Assembly (NCBI GenBank): GCA_024434165.1
Contig: QMIW01000050.1
Location: 1-61,700, forward strand
Direction of reading: 5' to 3'
DNA: 61,700 bases
Source of the DNA: Chloroflexota bacterium
Lineage (GTDB): Bacteria > Chloroflexota > Anaerolineae > Anaerolineales > Villigracilaceae
A program made the translations under genes and the position numbers. Positions within the stretch are counted from its first letter, which is position 1. Each line of letters begins with the position of its first letter. Below the pieces are notes generated by a model, which saw nothing but the letters and a program-made list of their open reading frames with translations, had not been told where the DNA came from and made no database searches. This document shows, one piece after another, positions 6,551 to 15,763 of this stretch.

Positions 6551-9380
6551 ATGAATCACAGGCGGATTTCAAAAGTTTTATCTGCAATTACGATTGCAAT
6601 GCTGGTGATGACCATCGTTCCCATCACACCGGCAAGGGCGGATACAACGGCGGAACTGATTCCATTGGCGCCGAGCGCATTATATACAGCATGGACGGGT
6701 GGGGTTATGGAGATCAACGAAGGCATTGGGGCTGCCAGCTGCGGTGACGCAGACCGCATCGTTACCAACACCGTCAATGCGCGCGAATCCTACACAGTCT
6801 CATTGGCATCCATTCCAAACGGAAGCACTATTACCAGCATCGAGATCCGTACCGCCGACCGGGGGGGAAACCAATCCGAATGGAACGTATGCAACCTTCA
6901 TCCGTTTCAATGGGGTGGACAGCGCCAATTCCGCCACGCACACCGCTACCGGTACGACGGGCGAATGCACAAGTTTCCCGGTTGATACCTTCGACGTCAC
7001 CGACACAGTAAAAGACGGCACCACAACGCTTGAAATCGGCGTCATCAAAATCAACAACATCGCCTTGCGGGTCGGCGCCATTTCGGCGTTCGTCACTTAT
7101 ACGCCCTTCACCCCCGCCAATGATGCTCCCGTCATTACCGCGCCCGCTTCGATCTCAGTGACAGAAGACACCGCTTCTCCGCTGACGGGCATCTCATTCA
7201 GCGACGTGGATGCGGGTTCTGCAAGCGTCACAGTCATGCTCAGCGTGCCGTCGGGTACGCTTTCCGCAACGAGCGGCGGGGGCGTAACCGCCACAGGGGG
7301 CGGAACGGGCGCCGTCACATTGAGCGGTTCGATCGCGGACATCAACACCTTCATTGCCGGCAGCAACGTCAGTTTTACGACGGCTTTGAATTCGACCACA
7401 ACCGTGACGATGAGCGTGGATATCAACGACGAAGGCAACACGGGGACGGGTGGTCCGCAAAGCGCAAATACCACCGTGGACCTAATCGTCACCGCAGTGG
7501 ACGACCCGCCGGTTGCATTCGACGACAACGCCACAGTGAATGAGAACGACCCCGCCACCGCCATTGATGTGCTCAACAACGACACCGACGTGGACGGCGG
7601 AACCATGCAGGTCGCCTCGGTCGGCGCTGCCTCCAACGGAACCACCGCCAACAACACCACCGACGTCTCCTACCAGCCCGATGCCGGCTACTGCGGACCT
7701 GACTCTTTCACGTACACCCTCAACGGCGGCTCGACGGCGACCGTCAACGTTACCGTCAACTGTACGGATGATCCCCCGGTCGCTGTGGACGACACCTTCA
7801 CCGTCCCCGGCAACACCACCTCCACGCTCGATGTCCTCGCCAATGACACCGACACCGACGGCGGTCCTATGCAGGTCGCCTCGGTGGGCGCCGCCTCCAA
7901 CGGAACCGCCGTCAACAACACCACTGACATCTCCTACACCCCCAACACCGATTACTGCGGTCCCGACTCCTTCACCTACGCCCTCAACGGCGGCTCGACC
8001 GCGACCGTCTCCCTGACCGTTGCCTGCTCGCCCATCTTCACCAGCGCCGATAACACCGCCTTCGATTTCGGTTTCCCAGGCACCTTCAACGTCACCGCCA
8101 TTGGCAATCCGTCCACCATGACCATCACGCTCACCGGCGCTCCCGCCGGCATCTCCCTGACCGATAACGGCGACGGCACCGCCACCCTCGATGGCGACGG
8201 CACCACTCCCGCCGGCGTCTATCCTCTCATCCTCACGGCGAACAACGGCGTTCCCCCCAACGGCATTCAGAACTTCACCCTCACCATCCGCGGCGGTCCC
8301 ACCGTTCCCAACATCAACTCCCACCCCAACACCGGGGACGGCTCCATCAGCGAGAACGAGAGCATTTCCAACACCCTCGGTCTCGACAAGTTCATCATTG
8401 ATTTCAGCGTGGATGTCTACAACCCCGCAGGCAACAACGACCCCGATGATGTGACCAATCCCGCCAACTACATGCTCGTCCGCAGCGTCACCGGCGCCTT
8501 CGCCACCGTCAGTTGTGCGGGCGGAGTGACCGCGCCCGATGTGGCGGTCTCGATAGACTCGGTCACTTATTCCAACAATGGCGGTTCGGGTCCGTTCGTT
8601 GCCCGCGTATCCATCAACAGCGGACTGCCCCTCAACGTGGACGGCTTCTACCGGCTGTACATCTGCGGCACGACCTCCATCGTGGATGCCTCCAACCCGG
8701 CGCTCGCCCTTGCCGGAGACGGCGCCAACGCAGGCACCGACTTTGTCCGCAACTTCCGCATCTCGCCTCCCGGCGGCGGAGGCGGCGGTGGAGGCGGCGA
8801 TGACGACGATGACGAAGGCAGCGCTTCCAACGCGGCGATTGCCGCTTCCGTCACCCAGGGCGGCTCGCCGATCCCCTCTACCGGCTTCGCTCCCGACCGG
8901 GTCACCCGCCTGCCTGCGCAAACCTCCACCTACAAAGCCAGCGGCTTGACACTCGAAATTCCCTCGCTCAGTCTCAACATGCCCATCGTGGGTGTCGAGT
9001 TCAACGGTTCCACATGGGATGTCACCTGGCTGGGCAGGAACGCCGGTTATCTGGCAGGCTCCGCCTACCCCACCTGGAAAGGCAACACCGTGCTGACCGG
9101 TCACGTCACCGATGCGAACGGCAAGCCCGGACCCTTTGCCTACCTCAACGAGATGCAGCCCGGACAGAAAATCCACATCCACAACAACGGCTTCACCTAT
9201 ATCTATGAAGTACGTACGAGCGGTTTGATCCTGCCTTCGAGCATCCGCACCCTCTTCCGCCACGAAGAGGATTCCTGGCTCTCGCTGGTGACGTGCGAAA
9301 ACTTCAACGAAGAGACGGGCTCTTTCGCCAACCGCCGCCTCATCCGCGCCGTGCTTATCAGCATCATTCCCGCCAAATAG
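6551..9380 (+). CDS. Secreted Ig-repeat protein with C-terminal sortase domain, frameshifted at G7
   Basis: Two overlapping frames encode one protein. Frame 1 starts at ATG 6551 after AAGGAGGTCGAA and encodes a signal peptide ending VPITPARA. It continues as good coding sequence to the G run at 6861-6867, after which the next frame carries on (ETNPNGTYATFIRFNG). Six Gs would join them into about 943 aa. Then come cadherin/Ig-like segments, including two near-identical Big_9-type repeats (7497-8030), a Gly9-Asp5 linker, and a sortase domain: catalytic His in TGH (codon 9102), Cys in LVTC (9294) and Arg 13 residues later (9333), the same spacing as SrtA. It is either a sequencing error, a phase-variable tract or a recent mutation. 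A sortase fused to a long stalk is odd. Confidence 0.8.
7497..8030 (+). repeat. Two near-identical Ig-like repeats in the sortase-fusion gene
   Basis: Two copies of about 265 bp share long exact runs, for example GGCGGCTCGACGGCGACCGT against GGCGGCTCGACCGCGACCGT. They encode DDPPVAxDDxxTV...DSFTYxLNGGSTATV. Such direct repeats allow copy-number change by recombination. Confidence 0.8.
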
Positions 9381-9396
9381 CCTTTTCCACAACGCG

Positions 9397-9424
9397 ACAG
9401 GCGGTCAGACTGGACCGCCTGTCG
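9397..9424. terminator. Hairpin after the sortase-fusion gene
   Basis: The arms GACAGGCGGTC and GACCGCCTGTC are perfect, but no T run follows. A very similar hairpin occurs at 10051-10077. Confidence 0.5.
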
Positions 9425-9484
9425 AATTCGGGACGGGCAATTGATACCGCCGGCACAAGAAATTGACTTCACGCCAAATCGCAT

Positions 9485-9663
9485 TAAGTAGTCGGTCGTA
9501 AGTTTTTAGAAAACAAATTTGGTAGTGGCATTGAGTAAATGATGTGGCAGCGAGATACTATCTCGTTCAACGGTCACCGTCATTTATTTCGACCCAACAC
9601 CACAAATTTCTGCTCAAGCCGCCGCTGGGAGCGTATTTTTATAAAATTTCGACCGACTGCTTA
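9485..9663. mobile_element. MITE-like repeat, family A copy 2
   Basis: A 179-bp element begins TAAGTAGTCGGTCGTAAG and ends CGACCGACTGCTTA. Its left 35 bp match copy 1 almost exactly, including TTTTTAGAAAACAAATT. Its centre differs: it carries a GCGAGATACTATCTCG palindrome at about 9549-9565 and one degenerate GCCGCCGCTGGGAGCGTATT unit. It ends 91 bp before the HTH copy 2 start codon. Confidence 0.7.
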
Positions 9664-9754
9664 GAATGTCTCCCATGCCTTTCAAAATGCGGGGACGGTC
9701 AATCCGCGTTTGAAGTCAAAATTCCGGTCAACTTTACGACAAGGATGGCAAACA

Positions 9755-9979
9755 ATGAAAAGCAGAGTACAGGAACTGGCTGAACGCATCAATATGTCGT
9801 GCGATGAGTTTGTCGGTGAAATGCGCAAATTGGGATGCAGCGAACCGACCGCCTTGAAGATATGGCGGGGTGAATACGAAAACTTCGAAGACTTTTCCGA
9901 TAACAACCTCCAGCTAAGCAACCTTCGCAAGGCGGCGGTGGTTCTCAAGGTGGTGACCGGCACCCTGCTGCCCAAATGA
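9755..9979 (+). CDS. Small XRE/Cro-like helix-turn-helix protein (copy 2)
   Basis: The 74-aa protein is a close paralogue of the one at 6221-6445: RVQELAERINMSCDEFVGEM, PTALKIWRGEYENF and LRKAAVVLKVVTGTLLPK align without gaps. The ATG at 9755 has AAGGA 8-13 bases upstream; a TTG at 9710 in the same frame would add 15 residues that the paralogue lacks, so it is rejected. It sits between a family A repeat and the kinase at 10123. A transcription-factor role is inferred from the HTH pattern only. Confidence 0.7.
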   Translation: MKSRVQELAERINMSCDEFVGEMRKLGCSEPTALKIWRGEYENFEDFSDNNLQLSNLRKAAVVLKVVTGTLLPK

Positions 9980-10050
9980 AAAACCTGCAGGGCTCGATCA
10001 TCATCGGATCGGCGTCATCCCGACGATGACGCATGCACGTCCGTTGATTT

Positions 10051-10080
10051 GACAGGCGGTCCTCGAAACCGCCTGTTTCT
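10051..10080 (+). terminator. Terminator after HTH copy 2
   Basis: GACAGGCGGT pairs with ACCGCCTGT and is followed by TTCTCCCTT. It would insulate the kinase promoter at 10110. Confidence 0.6.
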
Positions 10081-10109
10081 CCCTTAAAGGTCGCCCGGAA
10101 TGAATCGGT

Positions 10110-10115
10110 TATAAT
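10110..10115 (+). promoter_or_regulatory. -10 box for the kinase gene
   Basis: TATAAT ends 7 bases before ATG 10123, giving a predicted leader of about 1 nt with no Shine-Dalgarno sequence. Confidence 0.6.
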
Positions 10116-10122
10116 CCGAGCC

Positions 10123-12195
10123 ATGTCTATATGGAACGGCAAAACACTCGGCAAGGTTCAAATCGGGGAACTGATCGCACGCGGCGGAATGGCGGAAGTC
10201 TATCGCGGCACACACACCCTTTTGGACCGCAAAGTTGCCGTCAAGATCATGCGCGACCATGTGGATGAAGACCCGGAGACACGCGCGCGCTTCGAACGCG
10301 AAGCGCGGGTCATGGCGAACCTCAACCACCCAAACATCATCCAGATATTCGACTACGACCTCGTGGACGGGCGTCCGTGCATCGTCATGGAACTGGTGAA
10401 CGGCGCATCGCTGGGTACGTTCATGAAATCCCTGCAAAAACGAGGCGGGAAACTTTCCAACGAGGAAATCTCGCGCCTGCTCGTCCCCATCGCATCCGCT
10501 ATTGATTACGCCCACAGCCAGAACATCGTCCATCGGGATATCAAGCCCGCCAACATCCTCCTGCGCGCAAAGAGCGGCACGGCGCAAACCGTGGAATCCC
10601 TTTCAGAAGACGTAGAACCGGTGCTGACCGACTTTGGGCTGGTACGCCTGCTCGATTCGACCGTCCAGACCTCGACCGGAACCGTCTCCGGTACGCCCGC
10701 TTACATGAGCCCGGAACAAGCCCGGGGCGACAAGGTGGATCGAAAAACCGACATCTATTCCCTGGGCGTGGTTTTATACGAAATGGTGGCAGGGGAAGTG
10801 CCTTTCGAGGCGGAATCCTCCTTTGGCGTGTTGATGAAGCATCTGAACGACCCGCCGCCGCCCATCGCGGGCATTCCACTGAACCTGCAAGCCGTGATCA
10901 ACCGCGCGCTGGCAAAGGACCCCGCACACCGGTACGACAGCGCCGGCGACCTGGTTCAGGATTTCATCGCCGTGTGCAGCGGGCAGACGGTCTCTGCGGA
11001 TACCAAAGCGCACCTTGAAGAAATGACACAGGCGGGGCAGAAGGAACAAAAACCCGAAAAACGGAGGACCTTCCCCACGGCGCTCGCAGCAGCCGGGGCA
11101 TTGCTTCTCACCATCACGGCTGGCATTCTCATTTTCGGTTTTCTTCGCCCGGCTCCCGCCTTGAACCCAAACAAACCGATCGGGCTTGTCAGCCACCAGG
11201 ATTTCAACGGGTACCTGGATAAAGTCCTGGTTTCCGTCGGCGGCTTGCCCGCCCCCAAACCGGGCGAGCATTACGAGGTGTGGTACCTGGCGCAGGGCGG
11301 CGAGATTCGACGGAACATCGGCAGGATCGCCGCGGGTGAAGCCAGCGAACAACTCTCGTTCATCAGCCCCGATGCGAAGAATCTGCTTGGGTCGTTCGAC
11401 CAGGTCGAGGTCACGATCGAGCCGGATAACGATCCGCATCCCGATGAACCCTCAGGGCAGGTCGCCGCTTCCTCGGTCTTTCCGCCATTTGCGCTTGTCC
11501 ATGTGCGCCACCTGCTGGTCGCTTCCGAGAACGCGCCCGAAGGTGCGCCGCTTGCCCAGGGATTGTGGACAACCATAGACAACATTGACACGTCTGTTTA
11601 CGAACTCAACGAAGCCTACAAGGACGGCGATGAGGAGACGTTTCGGCTTAAGATCGAAGAGATCATCAACCAGATTGTTGGAAATGGAAATGCCGAACTC
11701 TACCAAGACTGGAACGGGGATTCAACGATCAGCGATCCGGGCGATGGGTATGGCTTCCTGACGAGCAGCGGCGGGACCGACACCGGTTACGCAGACCAGG
11801 GCGGCGAACAGGGGTACGCCGTCCAGACCATCAGCCATGCCGAGTTTGCGGCAGGCGCGCCCGACGCCACCGAAAACATCAAGATACACAGCGGGCATGT
11901 CATCGTCTGCGTCAGGAACATCGAAGGCTGGTCGAAGCAGATGCTCGAACTTGCCATCCGGCTGATGGATATGCCGTTCGGTCCTGAGATGGAGCCCGCG
12001 CTGGCGGAAATACAGACACTCTCCTACAACATGCTTTACGGCGTGGATACGAACAACAATGGAGTAATCGAACCCGTCACGGGCGAAGGCGGCGCGGACA
12101 CCGTCTACGAACACGCGTATTATCTGGCGGAAATGCCGCTCCTGCCGGGCGCGCAGCGCACCCCGCCGTCCGCGCCAATGAACGCCGCTCCATAA
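10123..12195 (+). CDS. PrkC-like Ser/Thr protein kinase with RskA-like, EF-hand-bearing ectodomain
   Basis: The 690-aa protein is a complete version of the truncated gene at the window start. Residues about 10-275 form a Hanks kinase: P-loop ARGGMAEVYRG, VAVKIMRDH with the ATP Lys, HRDIKPANILL, DFGLVRLL and GTPAYMSPEQARG. A basic linker leads to one membrane helix (about 322-346). The outside part starts with an RskA-like module (GEHYEVWYLAQGGEIRRNIG, then VTIEPDNDPHPDEPSGQV) and continues with two conserved acidic loops, DWNGDSTIS (11704-11754) and DTNNNGVIE (12044-12093), that look like EF-hand or dockerin calcium sites. PASTA repeats are absent. It probably couples an extracellular, perhaps calcium-dependent, signal to phosphorylation inside. 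Confidence 0.93.
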   Translation: MSIWNGKTLGKVQIGELIARGGMAEVYRGTHTLLDRKVAVKIMRDHVDEDPETRARFEREARVMANLNHPNIIQIFDYDLVDGRPCIVMELVNGASLGTFMKSLQKRGGKLSNEEISRLLVPIASAIDYAHSQNIVHRDIKPANILLRAKSGTAQTVESLSEDVEPVLTDFGLVRLLDSTVQTSTGTVSGTPAYMSPEQARGDKVDRKTDIYSLGVVLYEMVAGEVPFEAESSFGVLMKHLNDPPPPIAGIPLNLQAVINRALAKDPAHRYDSAGDLVQDFIAVCSGQTVSADTKAHLEEMTQAGQKEQKPEKRRTFPTALAAAGALLLTITAGILIFGFLRPAPALNPNKPIGLVSHQDFNGYLDKVLVSVGGLPAPKPGEHYEVWYLAQGGEIRRNIGRIAAGEASEQLSFISPDAKNLLGSFDQVEVTIEPDNDPHPDEPSGQVAASSVFPPFALVHVRHLLVASENAPEGAPLAQGLWTTIDNIDTSVYELNEAYKDGDEETFRLKIEEIINQIVGNGNAELYQDWNGDSTISDPGDGYGFLTSSGGTDTGYADQGGEQGYAVQTISHAEFAAGAPDATENIKIHSGHVIVCVRNIEGWSKQMLELAIRLMDMPFGPEMEPALAEIQTLSYNMLYGVDTNNNGVIEPVTGEGGADTVYEHAYYLAEMPLLPGAQRTPPSAPMNAAP

Positions 12196-12224
12196 CAACA
12201 CATCATTTACTAAACTTTATGGCA

Positions 12225-12276
12225 GTCCCGAAGGCTGGCTTTTTCCATTTGATTCTCGTGAAAAAGCCTTCGGGAC
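12225..12276. terminator. Bidirectional-type hairpin after the kinase
   Basis: GTCCCGAAGGCT with a T run pairs with AAAAAGCCTTCGGGAC. It has T or A tracts on both sides and lies between two convergent genes. Confidence 0.65.
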
Positions 12277-12314
12277 GGTTATTTCCGATAAAGTCCACTG
12301 CACAGGATTCAAAA

Positions 12315-12344
12315 CCGGGCGGCTCATGTGCTTGAGCCGCCCGG
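12315..12344 (-). terminator. Terminator of the Yip1 gene
   Basis: CCGGGCGGCTCA pairs with TGAGCCGCCCGG around a 6-nt loop, and the minus strand continues TTTTGAATCC. Confidence 0.65.
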
Positions 12345-12375
12345 AATTTTAGGGCATCGTATGCGGCTGAGCAAA

Positions 12376-13125
12376 CTACGGGGCGAACTGCATCCCGCTG
12401 AAAACTTCGCCAATGATGGGACCCATCAGCGCCATCCCCGCAAACACCACGCAGAAACAGACCAGGAACAGGACGAAGATGGGAATCAACAGCGAGCCGA
12501 CCGCCGGTCCCCAGCCGAAGCGGTTGACGCCTTTGACCGCCATGACCTCCAACACGAGTGCGTAAATTACCAGCCCAAAAGAAATCAGGTTGACGCAAAA
12601 CCCCACAAAGGGAATCGCGGTGAAGAGGGCAAGCACGGAGGAGATCAGCGTGAAGGGAAAGGAAATCGCGGCAAAGGCGTACGCAAGTTTTTCGAAGGTC
12701 CCAACGCCGCCAAACAGTTTCGCGATCCACTGCACGATGGCAATGAGAATCGCAAAGAAAAGAACGGCAAACAACCCGGCAACCGGCGAAACACAAAGCC
12801 CGGTGAGCAGGGAGGCGCCAATCGAACCCGCATCGCCGCCGGCGGGTTGGAACTGGCTGAACTGCTCCATTCCCGGAATCGAGAGTTGGGACGTAATCCC
12901 CATGGCGGAGTAGATCGCCCGCAAGACCGCCTGAAAGAGCGCGGAGATCGTGCCGGCAATGAAAACCCAAAGGAAGGCGGTCTTTGAGTTTGCATTGGGC
13001 TGTTCGGTAAGGTCAATGAAGGTCCGTTCGTTGGGTTTGGTGATCGCCATGACCCAGGCTTGCACCCACCCTGCAGGACCGGGTTTCGATTCCATTACGG
13101 GCATATTCGAGGGCATTTGGTCCAT
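12376..13125 (-). CDS. Yip1-domain integral membrane protein
   Basis: The 249-aa protein has a short soluble N-terminus (WVQAWVMAITKPNERTF, the usual Yip1 entry motif) and five or so hydrophobic segments from residue 50 on, with the conserved GGVGTFEKLAYAFAAISFP in the middle. Bacterial Yip1 proteins are of unknown role in the membrane. The ATG follows AAAGGAGAATGCGAA on the minus strand. It is monocistronic, between its terminator and the aminotransferase. Confidence 0.8.
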   Translation of the reverse strand: MDQMPSNMPVMESKPGPAGWVQAWVMAITKPNERTFIDLTEQPNANSKTAFLWVFIAGTISALFQAVLRAIYSAMGITSQLSIPGMEQFSQFQPAGGDAGSIGASLLTGLCVSPVAGLFAVLFFAILIAIVQWIAKLFGGVGTFEKLAYAFAAISFPFTLISSVLALFTAIPFVGFCVNLISFGLVIYALVLEVMAVKGVNRFGWGPAVGSLLIPIFVLFLVCFCVVFAGMALMGPIIGEVFSGMQFAP

Positions 13126-13187
13126 TTCGCATTCTCCTTTTCAAAAACGGTTTATTAACTCTACCTCATTTATAACACCGGATAAAG

Positions 13188-14540
13188 TTATCGTTCCGCT
13201 GCTTTATCGGTGATCTCCAGCGCCTTGTCCAACACATCCATGCCTTCCTGCAACTGTTCTTCGGTGATGATCAGCGGCGGGATGATCAGGACCGTGTGCC
13301 AGTGCGTGTACAGGAACAAGCCGTGATCGAGGCAGTGTTTTCGCAGTGCAGCCATTTCCGGCGATGACCCGTTCCATGGAGCCATTGGTTCTTTGGTTTT
13401 CCTGTCACGGACCAGTTCGATGATGCCAAACAAGCCAATATTGCGGACTTCGCCGACGGATGGATGCGCCTCGCCGAGATCCGTCAACATGCGCCTCAGG
13501 ACTCCGCCCATGCCTGCCGCATGCTCGACGACCTGATCCTCCCTCATGGCTTGGATGTTCGCCACCGCCGCCGCCAGCGAGACGGGATGCGAGGTGTACG
13601 TCAGCCCGCTTTCAAAGACATGCTCATTGAATGCCGCCGCGATCTCCGGTTTCATCGCCACCGCGCCCAGCGGCGCATACGCAGACGTGAGTCCCTTCGC
13701 CATGGTCATGATGTCCGGCGTCACGTCCCAGTGTTCGACGGCAAACCATTTGCCCGTGCGCCCGAAACCGCTCATCACTTCGTCGGCGATCATCACGATG
13801 CCGTATTTATCGCACAACCGGCGCACGCCCTGCATGTATCCATCCGGCGGGATGATGATGCCGTTCGTCCCCGTGACCGATTCCATCAGGATGGCGGCGA
13901 TGGACTCCGGTCCCTCGTACAGGATGATCTCCTCCAGATGATTGACATAATCCTGCGCGAATTCCTCCTCGGAAATATCCGGGTTGGTGCGGTGGAACGT
14001 GGAGCGGTAGCGGTACGGGTCGAGGAAATGCACTACACCCGTCATCAGGTTCGGCTCCCAAGCCGCGCGGCGCGGATCGCCTGTCGCCGCCATCGCCCCG
14101 GCGGATGCGCCGTGATACGAACGGTAGCGCGCGAGGATCTTGTGCCTTTTGGTGTAACCGCGCGCCAGTTTGATGGCGTTCTCGTTGGCATCCGCGCCGC
14201 CGAGCGTGAACAGCACCTTGCTCAACGTGCCTTTGGGGGTGATCTCCGCCACCGTTTTGCCCGCCAGCGCGCGGATCTTCGTCGTCATGCCGGGGGCGGC
14301 ATAAGGCAGTTCCGCCGCCTGTTCCTGCATGGCGCGAATCACGCGCTCGTCGCCGTGACCGAGGTTGACACACATGGTCATCGAGTTGAAATCGAGGTAG
14401 CGTTTGTCGTCCACGTCCCAGAAGTACACGCCCTTCGCGCGTTTCACCGCGATGGGGCTGACTTTGGCTTGCGCGGACCACGTCCAGAAAATGTGTTCTT
14501 TCGAGAGGGGGAGGATTTCGTTATCAGGAAGATCGAACAT
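13188..14540 (-). CDS. Class III pyridoxal-phosphate aminotransferase
   Basis: The 450-aa enzyme has the full class III fold: the GGADANENAIKLARGYT phosphate loop, YHGASAGAMAATGD, the metal/cofactor segment IADEVMSGFGRTGKW and the Schiff-base Lys in TMAKGLTSAYAPLGAV. The HWDVTPDIMTMAKG context and the length resemble the taurine/beta-alanine:pyruvate aminotransferase branch, but substrates in this family cannot be read from motifs alone. It transfers an omega-amino group to pyruvate or another 2-oxoacid. A palindromic GGATTATAATCC at 14604-14615 may give it and the divergent kinase-like gene a shared promoter. Confidence 0.85.
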   Translation of the reverse strand: MFDLPDNEILPLSKEHIFWTWSAQAKVSPIAVKRAKGVYFWDVDDKRYLDFNSMTMCVNLGHGDERVIRAMQEQAAELPYAAPGMTTKIRALAGKTVAEITPKGTLSKVLFTLGGADANENAIKLARGYTKRHKILARYRSYHGASAGAMAATGDPRRAAWEPNLMTGVVHFLDPYRYRSTFHRTNPDISEEEFAQDYVNHLEEIILYEGPESIAAILMESVTGTNGIIIPPDGYMQGVRRLCDKYGIVMIADEVMSGFGRTGKWFAVEHWDVTPDIMTMAKGLTSAYAPLGAVAMKPEIAAAFNEHVFESGLTYTSHPVSLAAAVANIQAMREDQVVEHAAGMGGVLRRMLTDLGEAHPSVGEVRNIGLFGIIELVRDRKTKEPMAPWNGSSPEMAALRKHCLDHGLFLYTHWHTVLIIPPLIITEEQLQEGMDVLDKALEITDKAAER

Positions 14541-14603
14541 GGACAGTCCTTCGTGAGGAATAATTCGCGCTGCGGAACTTACAAGATACGCATCGCGTAT
14601 GAC

Positions 14604-14615
14604 GGATTATAATCC
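14604..14615. promoter_or_regulatory. Palindromic -10 element, possibly bidirectional
   Basis: GGATTATAATCC contains TATAAT on both strands. On the plus strand the predicted leader to ATG 14624 is 4 nt; on the minus strand it would be about 59 nt to the aminotransferase at 14540. Confidence 0.5.
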
Positions 14616-14623
14616 CCCGTCTC

Positions 14624-15202
14624 ATGAAACCGTTTCCATACAAACGCATCGTTGTCGTCGGCGCCACGTCGTCGGGCAAATCCACGCTGGCAAAGGGGAT
14701 TGCAGGCAAACTCGGTCTGGATTTCATCGAGTTGGACGAACTGCACTGGGAGCCGAACTGGCGCGAGGCGCCGCTCGAAGTGTTCCGCGAACGCGTCCGC
14801 CTGGCAACCCGCTCGAACGTCTGGGTTGCGGCGGGGAACTATCATGTGGTGCGCGACCTGGTCTGGCCGCAGGCGCAAGCCGTCATCTGGCTGGATTATC
14901 CCTTCCCCATCGTCTTCTGGCGGCTGTTGAAACGCACCGTGTACCGGTCGGTTACGAAGGAGAAACTCTTCGCGGGCAACGTGGAGAGCTTCGGCACACA
15001 TTTGAAACTGTGGTCGGAGGATTCGCTCTTTCACTGGCTGTTCAAAACCTACTGGCGGAGAAAGCGCGAAACGCCGCTCCTGCTTGCGCGCCCCGAACAC
15101 TCGCACCTCGCGTTGATTCACTTCCACTATCCGTGCGAAGCGGAGGCGTGGATGAACGAACTACCTGCGCATCCAGGCGGCGATTTGAAGCGACCCCAAT
15201 AG
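14624..15202 (+). CDS. P-loop nucleoside/nucleotide kinase-like protein
   Basis: The 192-aa protein opens with Walker A GATSSGKST, then the acceptor-like segment FIELDELHWEPNW and WVAAGNYHVVRDLVW. This is the FlaR/adenylate-kinase-related (topology modulation protein) branch of P-loop NTPases, which also contains many genes of unknown substrate. There is no lid domain of true adenylate kinases. The 3' end overlaps the convergent membrane protein gene by 42 bp. Confidence 0.75.
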   Translation: MKPFPYKRIVVVGATSSGKSTLAKGIAGKLGLDFIELDELHWEPNWREAPLEVFRERVRLATRSNVWVAAGNYHVVRDLVWPQAQAVIWLDYPFPIVFWRLLKRTVYRSVTKEKLFAGNVESFGTHLKLWSEDSLFHWLFKTYWRRKRETPLLLARPEHSHLALIHFHYPCEAEAWMNELPAHPGGDLKRPQ

Positions 15203-15649
15203 GGACACGCCCAAAACGTACATCCTCCACTCCCAAGTAAACTCCCCGCGCATGAACATGAACAGGGAGGCGATCAGCAAGCCCGCCAGCGCCAGAAGAC
15301 TGATGCGTACCAGGTGACGGCGTTCCATGCCCCTGATATCCTCCCGCGCGGGCAGGGACTTAATCCTCTGCTGGAATTCGGTCAGGTCCCAGGCGAAGAG
15401 AGCGAAGATCATGCCGCCGAACATCCATCCGCCGGCAAAGTTGAACCACAAACCAAAGATGGACAGCGGCAGCGCCAGAAAAATACCGGCGCTGGAAGTC
15501 CACCTCCACCTGCGCCAGATGGCGGCCAGCCAGAAGAAACCGGCGGCTGCGACCCAGCGCGCAACGCCTTCGTATCCCGCCTGGCTGTATCCCCAGGCAA
15601 ACGACCCGGCGCTGAGAACGATGCTGAAAAAAAGCGCGGCGGCAATCAT
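15161..15649 (-). CDS. Integral membrane protein of unknown function
   Basis: The 162-aa protein has four to five hydrophobic helices with a soluble loop (EFQQRIKSLPAREDIRGMERRH) between two helical groups. I recognise no family. It ends inside the convergent P-loop gene. Coding in this frame is supported by membrane-type composition and by the lack of a longer alternative. Confidence 0.6.
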   Translation of the reverse strand: MIAAALFFSIVLSAGSFAWGYSQAGYEGVARWVAAAGFFWLAAIWRRWRWTSSAGIFLALPLSIFGLWFNFAGGWMFGGMIFALFAWDLTEFQQRIKSLPAREDIRGMERRHLVRISLLALAGLLIASLFMFMRGEFTWEWRMYVLGVSLLGSLQIAAWMRR

Positions 15650-15712
15650 GCACTGTTCCTCCTCCGGGAAAATTTTATCATCCGCCAGACCGGCATGTTA
15701 TACTTTCACAAT

Positions 15713-15755
15713 TCAGTAGACAATAATCAGTGATCAGTAATCGGTAATCAGTGGA
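15713..15755. repeat. Short tandem ATCAGT-type repeat
   Basis: Imperfect heptamer-like units ATCAGTG, ATCAGTA and ATCGGTA fill the gap before the DUF309 gene. Similar units occur in frame inside priA (28367-28413). Confidence 0.6.
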
Positions 15756-15763
15756 AAGCGAGA

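Noticed and set aside
7482-9392. A 636-aa open frame on the minus strand
   Set aside because: It is antisense to the Ig-sortase gene, whose plus-strand frame has clear Ig and sortase motifs. The minus frame is low-complexity Gly/Val/Asp.
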